Below, in pieces: positions 37,242-49,200 of a stretch of 64,000 bases of DNA. Made by a program: the position numbers and the translations under genes. The notes under the pieces are model-generated. The model saw only the letters and a list, made by a program, of their open reading frames with translations, ran no database searches and was not told the origin of the DNA. The stretch is from Hymenobacter cavernae (GTDB taxonomy: Bacteria; Bacteroidota; Bacteroidia; Cytophagales; Hymenobacteraceae). Every line of letters starts with the position of its first letter. The stretch's first letter is position 1. The DNA lies in contig NZ_BMHT01000003.1 of NCBI RefSeq assembly GCF_014641455.1, forward strand, positions 677,921 through 741,920. The letters run 5' to 3'.

Positions 37242-38099
37242 ATGCATAGCGTGAACTACTACCGATTACTATACTTTCTTGCTTCTGGGCCTATTGCTCT
37301 TATCCTCTCTGCCTGCTCCGTCTACCGGCCATCTATCCCGCAGCTGCCGGCTATCCGGGCAGCTCACCAAGCTGAGGTGAAGGCGGGAGTTGATGCAAAT
37401 GGCTTTATGGGACTCGGTGCGGCTTACTCACCAGTAAAATACGTACTGGTAACAGCAGCTGGCTCCAGCAGTTGGCACAGCCCAAATGCTGAAAACCGAT
37501 CCGGACAAACGATGCAGCGCCAAGGGCAGATAAGTGCCGGCGCTTATTTACCCCTAGGTTCGCGCAATGTTGTGAGCGTTACAGCTGGTACCGGCATGGC
37601 CCATAGCTTTGACACTAAAACGGAAATTGACAATGGTTTCCTGAGCACTTTTCCTTCTTACAGAAAAGAAGTAGCCCTAATTCATGCGCACACCCGACAG
37701 AAGTTTTTGCAGGTAGGCTGGCAATATGATGCTACGAGAAGTTACGCTACGTGCCACTTCGGGGTGGCTTACCGCATCGGCAGCACTACTTACTCAGGCT
37801 ATGATGTGGGAGAAGAAGTGTACTCTAGGGAGGACAAGCTGCTCAGTCGCCAGGACGTATCCTATGCTCTACCAAACGTGATGCGCCAAGATGTTTGGGC
37901 CCAGTTTAGCTTGGGAAGTAACGCTTTGCCTGCGCTACTACTTCAATTTGGTCTTGGCGTTTCCGTGGCCCCTTCCCCAAGTCGCTGGCAGAACGATTTC
38001 AGCCCATTGGCCCGCTCGATCAAAGCCGAGCACGAAAGCACAGGGTTAGGGCAAGCCAGCTTGGTTTTTTACCCTCATCTACTCCGTAAAAGGCACTAA
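37242..38099 (+). CDS. Predicted lipoprotein, unrecognised family
   Basis: 285 residues. The N-terminus has a basic start, a hydrophobic run and a lipobox ILSAC (Cys about 25), so it is probably a lipid-anchored envelope protein. The mature part has many alternating polar/hydrophobic strands with Gly and aromatic residues (GLGAAYSPVKYVLVTAAG, SAGAYLPLG, QFGLGVSVAP), consistent with a small beta-barrel or beta-sandwich. I do not recognise the family. It lies alone between ppx and ppk1, and its stop codon is part of a 29-base hairpin. Confidence 0.7.
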   Translation: MHSVNYYRLLYFLASGPIALILSACSVYRPSIPQLPAIRAAHQAEVKAGVDANGFMGLGAAYSPVKYVLVTAAGSSSWHSPNAENRSGQTMQRQGQISAGAYLPLGSRNVVSVTAGTGMAHSFDTKTEIDNGFLSTFPSYRKEVALIHAHTRQKFLQVGWQYDATRSYATCHFGVAYRIGSTTYSGYDVGEEVYSREDKLLSRQDVSYALPNVMRQDVWAQFSLGSNALPALLLQFGLGVSVAPSPSRWQNDFSPLARSIKAEHESTGLGQASLVFYPHLLRKRH

Positions 38100-38161
38100 A
38101 GCACCAACGATCAAGAGCCTGATTTCTGTGCAAAATCAGGCTCTTGATCGTTGGTGCTTTA
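38097..38161. terminator. 29-bp perfect hairpin, bidirectional terminator
   Basis: The left arm 38097-38125 begins with the TAA stop of the lipoprotein gene and pairs perfectly with 38133-38161 across a seven-base loop. The ppk1 gene converges from the other side, ending at 38208. Confidence 0.88.
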
Positions 38162-38207
38162 ACCTATAGTCTTAATTAGTAAGGGAGTTTCCTTTTACTA
38201 CCTATAC

Positions 38208-40520
38208 CTAGGCTTCCGGCAGCACGGCTTCGTCTATCTCACCTTCCCCGATGGCAACGGAGTGCGCGTATTCCGCTTCCTCAGGAATGGCATCTTCGCA
38301 GGCAATTTCAGCGGCAGTGGCAGCTTCGTGCTCAGCCAATTGCGCGGCACTTAGCGCTTCTGCTTGCTGGTTGCGAATGGCCTGCTGCAACAGCAAGTGC
38401 AGCAATCCTTCAGGGGTTGCTGCCGCCATGCGCTCTTCATCGCGGCGGTAGAAGTCGCGGTGCACGTTCACGATGGGCTCGTCTACGCCGGGGCGCACCC
38501 GTACATAAGCCCCATCTTCACGCATCAGATAAGAGTTCTGGTTGTCCTGAAGGTTGAGCATCAGAATGCTGATGGCTTCGCGCTTGAGCTGCGGATTTAC
38601 AATCAGGAATAGCGCCTCAATGCGCCGGTCAAACGAGCGCACCATTATATCGGCCGAGCCAGCATACACCTTCGGGTTTCCGGCCTGGTGGAAGTAGAAC
38701 AAGCGGGCATGCTCCAGGTAGTCGCCCACAATGCTGCGCACCTCAATGTTCTCGCTCAGCCCTGGTCGCCCCGGCCGCAGGCAGCAAATGCCGCGCACAA
38801 TGAAGCGGATCGGTACGCCGGCTTTGCTGGCTCGGTACAGTTCATCAATCGTCTCCTTGTCTTCCAAGGAGTTCATTTTCATCACAATACCGCTTGGCAA
38901 ACCCTTCTTCGCGTTCTTCATCTCCTCCCGAATCAGGTGGATGAGCTGCTGGCGCATGTCTTTGGGTGCCGTGATGAGGTATTCGTAGTCGTCGGGCTGC
39001 GAGTGACCGGTGATGACGTTAAAGAATTCCGACACATCATGGCCGTACACATCATTAGTCGTGAGCAGACTCACGTCGGTGTAGAGGCGCGAAGTCTGCT
39101 CGTTGTAGTTGCCCGTACCGATATGCACGTAGCGCGTCACCTTCTCCCCTTCCTTGCGGATAATCTGGAGCATCTTGGTGTGCGTCTTGTACTTACTCAC
39201 GCCATAGATGACGAAGCAGCCGGCTTTTTCCAACCTAGCCCCTTCACGAATATTGCGCTCTTCGTCGAACCTAGCTTTCACCTCAAACAGCACCGATACG
39301 TGCTTGCCGTTCTCAGCGGCCTTAAGCAAAGCCGCCGTCACGCGCGAGTCGTCGGCGAGGCGGTAGATGGTCTGCTTGATACCTAGCACGTGTGGGTCCT
39401 CGGCCGCCTGCTCCAGCAAGCGCACTAAAGGCTCAATGCTGTTGTAAGGATGGTGCAGCATCACGTCGTGGTGCTTGAGGTAATCAAACAGGTTTTCCTC
39501 GGCACCTTCCGGCAAACTCAGCGGCATCACCGGGGAAGGCATCCGAGATGCTTTGCCCCGGAAGTTTGGGTGCCGCACAATTTGCAGCAGCCCTTTCATA
39601 TCCATCATCGAGTTGATAACGAACACGTTGCCATTATCAATGCGCCAGCGTTCCTTCAGCACATCCATCAGCACCGGCGAGGCGTCTTTCTCGACTTCCA
39701 GCCGCACGACGCGCCCTTTCTTCCGGGTTTTCAGCCCAACCTGAATTTCTTTGATGAAATCCACGTCGATGTCGTCCGATTCTTCCAGCGTGAAGTCGCC
39801 GTTGCGGGTGATGCGAAACAGGTTGGCCGATTCTATTTCCACGTTGCGGAACAGCTTCGGCAGGTTGGCCCGCACGATTTCCTCAATTGGCACAAAAATC
39901 ACCTTGTCCTTGCGCGTCAGCTCGAAGAAGCGCGACAGGTTCTGCGGAATTTGCACGAAGGTGAGGCGCTCCTGCCCTTTCCCAATTTCGGGTTCGGCTT
40001 GCGTGTGCGTCACCACTCCGAAGATGAGCATCTGGTTCATCATCAGCGGGAAACCGTGGTAGGAGTCGAACACCATCGGCGTGAGCAGCGGAAAGACGGT
40101 GTTCTTGAAGTAGCCATCGGCCTTCTTCAGCTCCACTTCCGTCAGCTCGTCCATGCGCAGAATATTGAAGCCGTTCTTCTCGAACAGCGGCTTCAGCTCA
40201 TTTAGGTACGTGAGCGACTGGTCGTTAATAAACCGGTGCGCAAAGTCCAGCAACTTGCGCCGGAAGGGCAGTTCGCGCAGCCCCGAATAGTCGACGCGCT
40301 CCTTACCGTAGTCTAGGTAATTATATAAGGAACCCACCCGGATCATAAAAAACTCGTCCAGGTTAGAAGAAGTAATGCCCAGAAACCGCAACCGGTCAAA
40401 CAGCGTACGCGCCTGGTCTTTAGCTTGATCGAGCACGCGGTAGTTGAAGCGCATCCAGCTCAGGTCGCGGCTGATGTACTTGCTTTTGCGGATGAGGTCG
40501 GCAGATTTAAAGAGTTTCAT
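38208..40520 (-). CDS. ppk1: Polyphosphate kinase 1
   Basis: Reversible synthesis of polyphosphate from ATP. 770 residues with the four PPK1 domains: N (KYISRDLSWMRFNYRVLDQA), head, C1 and C2. The autophosphorylated His lies in TRYVHIGTGNYNEQTSRLYTD and the second phospholipase-D-like motif is around GSADIMVRSFDRRIEALF. A 70-residue Ala/Glu-rich acidic tail (AAATPEG onward) extends past the core. It is convergent with the lipoprotein gene and 1.2 kb from ppx, so polyphosphate making and breaking are neighbours. Confidence 0.96.
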   Translation of the reverse strand: MKLFKSADLIRKSKYISRDLSWMRFNYRVLDQAKDQARTLFDRLRFLGITSSNLDEFFMIRVGSLYNYLDYGKERVDYSGLRELPFRRKLLDFAHRFINDQSLTYLNELKPLFEKNGFNILRMDELTEVELKKADGYFKNTVFPLLTPMVFDSYHGFPLMMNQMLIFGVVTHTQAEPEIGKGQERLTFVQIPQNLSRFFELTRKDKVIFVPIEEIVRANLPKLFRNVEIESANLFRITRNGDFTLEESDDIDVDFIKEIQVGLKTRKKGRVVRLEVEKDASPVLMDVLKERWRIDNGNVFVINSMMDMKGLLQIVRHPNFRGKASRMPSPVMPLSLPEGAEENLFDYLKHHDVMLHHPYNSIEPLVRLLEQAAEDPHVLGIKQTIYRLADDSRVTAALLKAAENGKHVSVLFEVKARFDEERNIREGARLEKAGCFVIYGVSKYKTHTKMLQIIRKEGEKVTRYVHIGTGNYNEQTSRLYTDVSLLTTNDVYGHDVSEFFNVITGHSQPDDYEYLITAPKDMRQQLIHLIREEMKNAKKGLPSGIVMKMNSLEDKETIDELYRASKAGVPIRFIVRGICCLRPGRPGLSENIEVRSIVGDYLEHARLFYFHQAGNPKVYAGSADIMVRSFDRRIEALFLIVNPQLKREAISILMLNLQDNQNSYLMREDGAYVRVRPGVDEPIVNVHRDFYRRDEERMAAATPEGLLHLLLQQAIRNQQAEALSAAQLAEHEAATAAEIACEDAIPEEAEYAHSVAIGEGEIDEAVLPEA

Positions 40521-40578
40521 AGTCGAGCAAAGGAAAGATAATATACGTAGTTAAGCAGCTTAGCGGTATAATTCTTAA

Positions 40579-40962
40579 TTAAGAAATAACAGCCGTAGCC
40601 TCAATTTCTACCAGTAACCTAGGGTCAATCAGTGCCTTAACCTCGACCAGCGTGGAAGCGGGCCGAATTGCGCCGAACACTTCCCCGTGCGCCCGCCCCA
40701 CGGCTTCCCACTGCGTTATATCCGTAACGTAAATGCGCGTGCGAATGACATGCTCGAAGCTAGCTCCTGCTTCCTGCAACGCCGCGCCTATTTTTTCCAG
40801 AATGCGTTTCGTTTGGGTGTAAGCGTCAGCACCCGTGATGATGTCACCGTCCTGGGCCGTTGTGCCGGCTACTTCCACCACGTTGCCCACGCGCACGGCC
40901 CGCGAGTAGCCGACGATAGGCTCCCAGGGAGCACCGGAAGAAATATTTTGTCGCATTTTCAA
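40579..40962 (-). CDS. RidA/YjgF-family protein without the deaminase arginine
   Basis: 127 residues (start [10 protein letters not shown]; the second Met is also possible) with the trimeric Rid fold. The C-terminal signature reads [23 protein letters not shown]. In true RidA an Arg sits at the ARS position and is needed for imine hydrolysis; here the aligned residue is Ser. So it probably belongs to one of the Rid subfamilies without enamine deaminase activity. Cytoplasmic; function unknown. It is separated from gyrB by a terminator. Confidence 0.85.
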   Translation of the reverse strand: MKMRQNISSGAPWEPIVGYSRAVRVGNVVEVAGTTAQDGDIITGADAYTQTKRILEKIGAALQEAGASFEHVIRTRIYVTDITQWEAVGRAHGEVFGAIRPASTLVEVKALIDPRLLVEIEATAVIS

Positions 40963-40974
40963 AAGATTTTAGGA

Positions 40975-41012
40975 ATAAAAAAGCCCGCTACGTAGCGGGC
41001 TTTTCTTTATTC
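40975..41012 (-). terminator. Rho-independent terminator after gyrB
   Basis: The palindrome AAAAGCCCGCTA-CG-TAGCGGGCTTTT (40979-41004) has a T tract on the minus strand, a few bases after the gyrB stop. Confidence 0.9.
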
Positions 41013-41020
41013 AACAGCCA

Positions 41021-43018
<1,998 letters not shown>

Positions 43019-43038
43019 TCAGCGCAAAGGTTAGTATA

Positions 43039-43046
43039 CAAAGATA
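43039..43046 (-). promoter_or_regulatory. Promoter -7 box TATCTTTG for gyrB
   Basis: Full TAnnTTTG match on the minus strand, 36 bases before the gyrB ATG. Confidence 0.65.
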
Positions 43047-43123
43047 CCCATTTTATTCGATTTTTGCCAGAATTTGCGGGTTTCAGGGCCGTTTCTTGCC
43101 CGAAAAATCGGCACCGGACAGGA

Positions 43124-43162
43124 GCAAAAAGAAGCCTTCCCTGCAAGCAAGGAAGGCTTCTT
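43124..43162 (-). terminator. Rho-independent terminator after the T9SS gene at 43184
   Basis: A 12-base inverted repeat (AAGAAGCCTTCC at 43129-43140 with 43151-43162) has a T run on the minus strand. Confidence 0.85.
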
Positions 43163-43183
43163 GTCAGCTGAACAGTAGAATGG

Positions 43184-44506
43184 CTATTGCACAACCAATT
43201 TCTGCTGCGCCACGCCGCCGTTGGTCTTCACCTGCAAGGTGTAGACGCCGGCCGACTGCCGAGCTAGGTCTAGCGAGAAGACCGGTTTGGCCGCCGCTTT
43301 CACGCTTTGCGCGTACACGTTCCGACCTAGGGCATCGAACACTTCCACCTTGGCTTCGGCGCTCAGGCCCGAGGCGAGCTGCACAGTGAATTGCCCATCG
43401 GCGCTCGGGTTCGGATACACGCTCAGCCCATTCTGCAGGGCTACGTCCTTGCTGTTGCCCAGCACAGTCGAGTTGAGTTTGTAGACCCCAATGCCTGCTA
43501 CGTTGTCGATATCCAGGGCGCCAGACCACGCCACGGTGGGGCTCACCACATCTAGCGAGGCATGGTCGCGGGTGGTTTCGAGGGTGGTCCAGGTCAGGCC
43601 GCCGTTGCGGCTGTAGGAAGAGCCAAAGTCGTCGAGCAGGCCCACTGATAGAATCTCATTCGTGCCGGGCACGCCGCTTACCTCCCCGTGCACAGTACCC
43701 GTGAACGTGACGCGGGTCCAGGTAGCGCCGCCGTTCGTGGTACGCGCGATGGTGTGCGCGCTGCCGCCAAGATCGCCGGTAACCATAATGCCATTCGAGG
43801 CATCCGTGAAAGCTAGGTCGCCGCTAGTATTCAGGCCGCTGTTGCCCACTGCCCAGGTTTGGCCTTTGTTGGAAGAGTAGTAAACCCGACCGTTGGTGGT
43901 CGAGAACCAGCAGCTATTGCCCAGAACGGCGAAGTTCTTCACAATGCCCGTTTCGCCAGCCTGCGCGGCGGGCACGTTGGCCACGGGCACGCGCGTCCAG
44001 GTAGTGCCGGCATCGGCGGTGGTATAAATCTCGAAGGCCGTACCCGTGGGCGGATCACCGACGCAGATGCCTTCGGTGGCCGAGAAGAAGCTGATAAAGT
44101 TGGGGAAGCTGCTAGGTCCGGCAAACTGGCCGGCCGTCGACTGGACCGTCCAGGTGGTGCCGCCGTTCACCGTCTTCAGAATCCGGCCGGTGGTGCCGGT
44201 TGTGACGCACACCAGAGCCGTCGTGGCATTTACGCCCGCAATGCCGGTGATGGTTTCGGCGCTGGTCAGGTTCGCGATGGTACCCGTCGTCCAGGAAGTT
44301 CCGCCATTCGCGGTGCGCGCATACTGGTTGGCGGTTCCTTCGATCAGGTCGTTGCCCGCCGCCCAAACGACGTTGGCGTCTACCGCATCCAGGTTGTAGG
44401 CTACCTGGAAAGGATCCGAGAAGGTGAAGGGTTGCAGCACCCACTGCGCCTGAGCGGCGAAGCTGGTCAGAACCAGGCCAGCAATGAGGAGTAATGGTTT
44501 TTTCAT
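43184..44506 (-). CDS. Secreted Ycf48-like propeller protein with T9SS sorting domain (copy 1)
   Basis: 440 residues. Signal peptide (about 1-20, ending AAQAQ), then a beta-propeller of Ycf48/BNR-like blades marked by GGTSWTTG, GGTTWTVQS, GTTWTRV, GQTWAVG and GATWTRV repeats. The last 80 or so residues are a type A T9SS sorting domain: LSVYPNPSADGQFTVQL, a VEVFDALGRNV strand and the end AQQKLVVQ. So it is exported through the outer membrane by the type IX system and anchored or released. Function unknown. A close paralogue (44747-46108) lies next to it. Confidence 0.88.
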   Translation of the reverse strand: MKKPLLLIAGLVLTSFAAQAQWVLQPFTFSDPFQVAYNLDAVDANVVWAAGNDLIEGTANQYARTANGGTSWTTGTIANLTSAETITGIAGVNATTALVCVTTGTTGRILKTVNGGTTWTVQSTAGQFAGPSSFPNFISFFSATEGICVGDPPTGTAFEIYTTADAGTTWTRVPVANVPAAQAGETGIVKNFAVLGNSCWFSTTNGRVYYSSNKGQTWAVGNSGLNTSGDLAFTDASNGIMVTGDLGGSAHTIARTTNGGATWTRVTFTGTVHGEVSGVPGTNEILSVGLLDDFGSSYSRNGGLTWTTLETTRDHASLDVVSPTVAWSGALDIDNVAGIGVYKLNSTVLGNSKDVALQNGLSVYPNPSADGQFTVQLASGLSAEAKVEVFDALGRNVYAQSVKAAAKPVFSLDLARQSAGVYTLQVKTNGGVAQQKLVVQ

Positions 44507-44693
44507 GGGGTTTTAGTGGTATGGATGATGGAGCTGTGTTGACTAAGTTGCGATTAAATATAAACCTTTCAGCAACTGTTTCATTACGTTTATTGAATAA
44601 TGCAATATTTTATAACAAGTCAAGTAGCTAGTTTACTATCATTTACCTCTTCGTTATACTCGCTAAAGGGTTGCAAACGAACTAAACCGCGCA

Positions 44694-44725
44694 TAAAAAA
44701 GCCTTCCTCAGCGGAAGGCATTTTT
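44694..44725 (-). terminator. Rho-independent terminator after the T9SS gene at 44747
   Basis: GCCTTCC/GGAAGGC hairpin (44701-44719) with a T run on the minus strand. Confidence 0.8.
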
Positions 44726-44746
44726 ACTGAAAACAAATCGTTTTTC

Positions 44747-46108
44747 TTACTTCAGTAGCAATTTCTGCTGCGCTACGCCACTGGCCGAGCTTACTCGCAA
44801 GGTATAAATGCCCGCCGCTTGTTGGGCCAGGTTGATGGCCAGGTTAGGATTGGCGGCAGCCGGCACGGTCTGCGAGTATACGCTGCGACCCAGGGCATCC
44901 AGCACGCTCACCTGCGCTGCGCTACGCAGGCCGGAACCTAGCTGCACCGTAAATTGCCCATCGGCGCTCGGGTTGGGAAATACGTGCAGACTGCGTTGCA
45001 GGACCGCGTCCTGGCGGGTGCTGAGCACGGTGGTGTTTAGCTTGTATACGCCGGGGCCAAAAGCGCCCGTCCAAATGGCCGTAGGACTGGCTGCATCCAC
45101 TATGATGTGGTTTCTGGTCGATTCCAACGGAATCCAGGTCTGACCATTATCCTGGCTGTAAGAAGAGCCAGCGTCCTTATTGTTGCTGGTGTTGCTACCG
45201 ATATTTACGCCGACCGATATATAGTTGCCGTTACCTGGCACGCGGCTGATATCATAGCCGTGCAGCGGGCCGGTATACGAAACATTGTTCCACGTAGCGC
45301 CGCCATCGGTCGTGCGTAAGAGCGTGTGGCTGGTGTTCTGCGCATTCAGACCGATAACCAAACCATTATTAGCATCCTGAAAAGCCAGCCCCTGCAACGG
45401 GTTGGTTGAAGTAGGAGCGCTGACATTCCATGTTTTTCCCTTATCAGATGAATAGTAGATGCGGTTTTTGCCGGTCACAAACCATATGCTGTTCCCAGCC
45501 ACAACTGGCTTAACAGAAGCCACATACTCTATTGAGGACGAGCTAGGTGTGAGTGACGCCGGCACATTAGTCGCGCGCGTCCAGCTGACACCGGCGTTGG
45601 ACGTAGTATAAATCTCGAACGGTCCGTTAATCGTCGTAGGATACCCAATGCAGACGCCCTCGTTGGTATTGAAAAAACCAACAATAACAGGAATACTGGC
45701 CTGCGAAGAGAACGTGAATGAGGTTGCCCAAGTGGTGCCGCCGTCAGTTGTCTTTATGATGCGGCTGCTTCCTGACGTAAAGTCCTTAACCGTAACATAC
45801 GCCGTATTCGCATCGACCCCGAAAATTCCCAGAGAATATTCATCAATGGTCAGCGCGCTAATCTCAGTAGTGGTCCATGTGGCACCGCCGTCTGTCGTGC
45901 GCGCGTACTCATATCCAGGAAGCAAGCTTCCATCAGTATCATCAATGTTACTCGTAGCGGCCCAGGCTACATTATTGTCAATGACTTTCAGGCCGCTAAC
46001 TACTGTATACTCCGGGTCCTCAAACCCAATCGGCTGCGCAACCCACTGCGCCTGAGCAGCCGTGCTCATCAAAGCCAGACTCCCTAAAATCAGTATTATT
46101 TTTTTCAT
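44747..46108 (-). CDS. Secreted Ycf48-like propeller protein with T9SS sorting domain (copy 2)
   Basis: 453 residues, same plan as the neighbour at 43184: signal peptide ending TAAQAQ, the shared opening QWVAQPIGFEDP (QWVLQPFTFSDP in the other), propeller blades marked by GGATWTT, GGTTWATS, VSWTRAT and GKTWNVS, and a C-terminal T9SS sorting domain with LHVFPNPSADGQFTVQLGSG. The two clearly arose by tandem duplication and each has its own terminator. Cell surface or secreted; function unknown. Confidence 0.88.
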   Translation of the reverse strand: MKKIILILGSLALMSTAAQAQWVAQPIGFEDPEYTVVSGLKVIDNNVAWAATSNIDDTDGSLLPGYEYARTTDGGATWTTTEISALTIDEYSLGIFGVDANTAYVTVKDFTSGSSRIIKTTDGGTTWATSFTFSSQASIPVIVGFFNTNEGVCIGYPTTINGPFEIYTTSNAGVSWTRATNVPASLTPSSSSIEYVASVKPVVAGNSIWFVTGKNRIYYSSDKGKTWNVSAPTSTNPLQGLAFQDANNGLVIGLNAQNTSHTLLRTTDGGATWNNVSYTGPLHGYDISRVPGNGNYISVGVNIGSNTSNNKDAGSSYSQDNGQTWIPLESTRNHIIVDAASPTAIWTGAFGPGVYKLNTTVLSTRQDAVLQRSLHVFPNPSADGQFTVQLGSGLRSAAQVSVLDALGRSVYSQTVPAAANPNLAINLAQQAAGIYTLRVSSASGVAQQKLLLK

Positions 46109-46233
46109 GTGCGTAGAACGGTTTTAGAAAGGCCTTAGCTAGAGCAGCAGCCATAGACTGCTTGAAATAGACGGTCTTCTTCTAAAATGGTTGTTTGCAG
46201 ATGGAATAAATCTTCTGCCTGATTATCTGTCCT

Positions 46234-49200
46234 TTAAAACCTAGTTGCTTCATGACTTAGTTGTAGCAGCACTTGGCACAAGTCAGCTTCTTCAAAGGGT
46301 TTGGTCAGGCACGCGTTCATACCAGCCGCCAGATACCCTTCGCTCTGAGTTTCAAACGCATTAGCCGTGAGGGCCAGAATGGGAACGGCGGCACGGGCAG
46401 GGTCCGGATATTGGCGTAAGGCCGTCGTGACACCCACCCCACTCAGGCCCGGCATCTGAATATCTAGGATGGCGACATCGTAAGGATTTGCTTTGAGTTG
46501 TGCCAAGGCGTCCAGGCCATTGCTCACGGCCTCCACCTGCACGCCCCAATGCTCCAGCATCACCGTTGCCAGCCACTGGTTCACCATGTTATCCTCGGCC
46601 AACAGCACGCGCAGACCACGCAGTGCTTCGTACGTCATTGCGGGCGCGGGTTCCGGCGCTATTCCCGTCTGCACAACCTTAGGTAAGGTAAGCGTGAAGG
46701 AAAACGTGGTGCCCTGCCCTGGCTCGCTACATAGCCGCAACGTACCGCCCATGTGGTGCACCAACTGTTCGCTGATGGCCAGACCTAGGCCGGTGCCGCC
46801 AAATTGCTGGCTTGTTTCGGCACTCGCCTGAGTGAAGGCTTCGAAGATGTGCGTCTGTTGCTCCGGCACAATGCCAATGCCCGTATCGCGCACCCAGAAG
46901 CGCAGCGTCAGGACGTCGGGGGTATCCTCCACCACATCCGCACCAAGCTGAACGCTGCCGTGCTCTGTAAACTTGATGGCATTGCTGAGCAGGTTTAATA
47001 ACACCTGGTGCAGCCGATAGGCGTCACCTACCACTTGTGTACCAGGCAGGGGCAACGGAGCCATAACCAGGGCCAGCCCTTTCTCTTCCGCTAAAGCAGC
47101 TACCGTTTGCCGGGCACCTTCGAGCGTAACGGTCAAGTCGAAGGGTGTCTGGTCGAGTTGGAGGTGATTGGCCGTAATCTTGGCCATGTCCAGCACATCA
47201 TTCACTAGCGCCAGCAGATGCTGTCCGGCCCGCTGCATGGTGTGCAGATACTCCTGCTGAAGCACCGTAAGCGGCGTTTTGCGCAACAGATTAGCCATAC
47301 CTAGGATACCATTTAGCGGTGTCCGGATTTCATGGCTCATGCGAGCCAAGAACGTTTCCTTGGCGTGGGCATTTTCTTCCGCGGCTTGCTGCGCCTGCTT
47401 CAAATCGGTAATGTCGGTGCACACAACGAGCACAGCACCATCGTTCTCAGTACGCTGCAACGGACGCATATGCACCTGCTGATGCCGGACTTCACCCGTC
47501 AGCAACGTGAAGGGCATCTCCGTGGCCAGGGGATTTTGAGTGGTCATCACTTGCTCACGCCATGTCCGCAGCAAGTGGATCTGCTCTCGCACCTCCGCGC
47601 TCTGCTGGTCGTATGGCTGTATATGTTCGCTGCGAGAAGCTAGGTTTTCGAAGGCTTTGTTAGTAAAAACGATGCTTTCATCCGGCTCCATCACGTACAC
47701 CACGCTGGGCAGCGTATCTACGATCAGGCGGATAAGAGCCTGCTGCTCACGAATTAGGGCTTCGCTTTGCCGCTGCCGTTCTTCAGCGGCGTAGCGGGCA
47801 GTAATATCGAGCCCCGATCCTACTACCCAGCGCAACGAGCCATCAGGGTGAAAAACTGGCCGCAGGCAGCGCAGCGTTCGTTGCTGCCCATACCGCTCCC
47901 ACAACGTTTCCTCCCACGCAACATCGGTACGGGTACTTACTGCCTGCGCAAAGATCTGTTCGCGCTGCTGCGTAATTTCTGCAGGCCGGCTACGAAATGC
48001 ACAATACTCGGCATTCGTCATCCCAATGACCTGGCGGCGCGTTACCGGATCGGAGATGGAAGCCGGATTCACAAATAAGTAGCGATGCCCGGCATCGAAG
48101 ACCGCAATATCTACTGGCAGCAGGTTCAGGATGGATTCGTAGAACTCCTGCTGCTGCGCCACTTTTTCTTCGGCCTGCTTGCGGGCGGTGATATCTAGGC
48201 CGGAGCTGACCAGCAAGCGGATGGTGCCATCCGGCTCGACGATGGGGCGCAGGCGGCGCAGCATATGACGGGGCTTGGAATTGTTGATAAGCATTTCCTC
48301 CCAGGTTACTTCCCGCTTTTGCGCCATTGCCTTTTCAAAGGCCCGCTGTCGCAGCTCCATCGTAGCCTGCGAAACTTGGCGGTAGCGGCACGACTCTTCA
48401 CTCGTCTTGCCGAGCAGCCACTCGCGCAAAACAGGATCAGGCTCTACGGCAGGGTTAACGAACCGATACCGAAAGTCAGCATCCATTACCGATACGGCAA
48501 TGGGGACTTCTGCCAGTATAGTCTCGTAAAAGACACGCTGCTCCGCCAGTTGCTGCTCAACTTGCTGCCGGGCTGTGATGTCGGTCAGATACAACGTTGC
48601 GTAAGTTTCCGTGGGCACGGCTACCACTGTAACCAGATAGTGCTGCTCGGCCACGGCAAGCTCCTGCTGGTGCGGCGCGGCGGTTCCGAGGGCCGTCTGC
48701 ACGAGCGTCAGCAGTTGCTGGCGCAGCGCGGTCGGGACATCAGCGGCTAAAATCTGCACGAGCGGCGCGGCAGCCGGGTTGGCGTAAACCACCGCCCCGT
48801 CCGGCGCCAGGCGCAGAATGGGGTTTGGGTTCTGCTCCTGCATGTAGGACAGCATCCGCAGCTGGTTTTCGCGCCCGTGGCGCTCGGTTACGTCGCGGTA
48901 GCAAATCAGGCGTCCGGCTTGCCCTTGGTCCAGCACCAAGTAATCCAGCTCCACTACGCGGCCGTTCGCCAGCACAAACTCTTCATTCAGCACGGTTTGT
49001 CCGGCCGCCTGTAGCACCTGCGCGCGGGTGCTAAACTCCGCCGGGCGCTGAAAAGCATCTTTGATAGAAATCGTGTTTGGCGGGGGCGGATATACTTCCG
49101 CAATGGTGTCTTCGGTTGCCAGGCCAAACAGCTCCCGGAAATAGCTATTCACGAACTGGATGTGGCCCTCTGGATCCACCAGCAGCAAGCCCGCGCGCAG

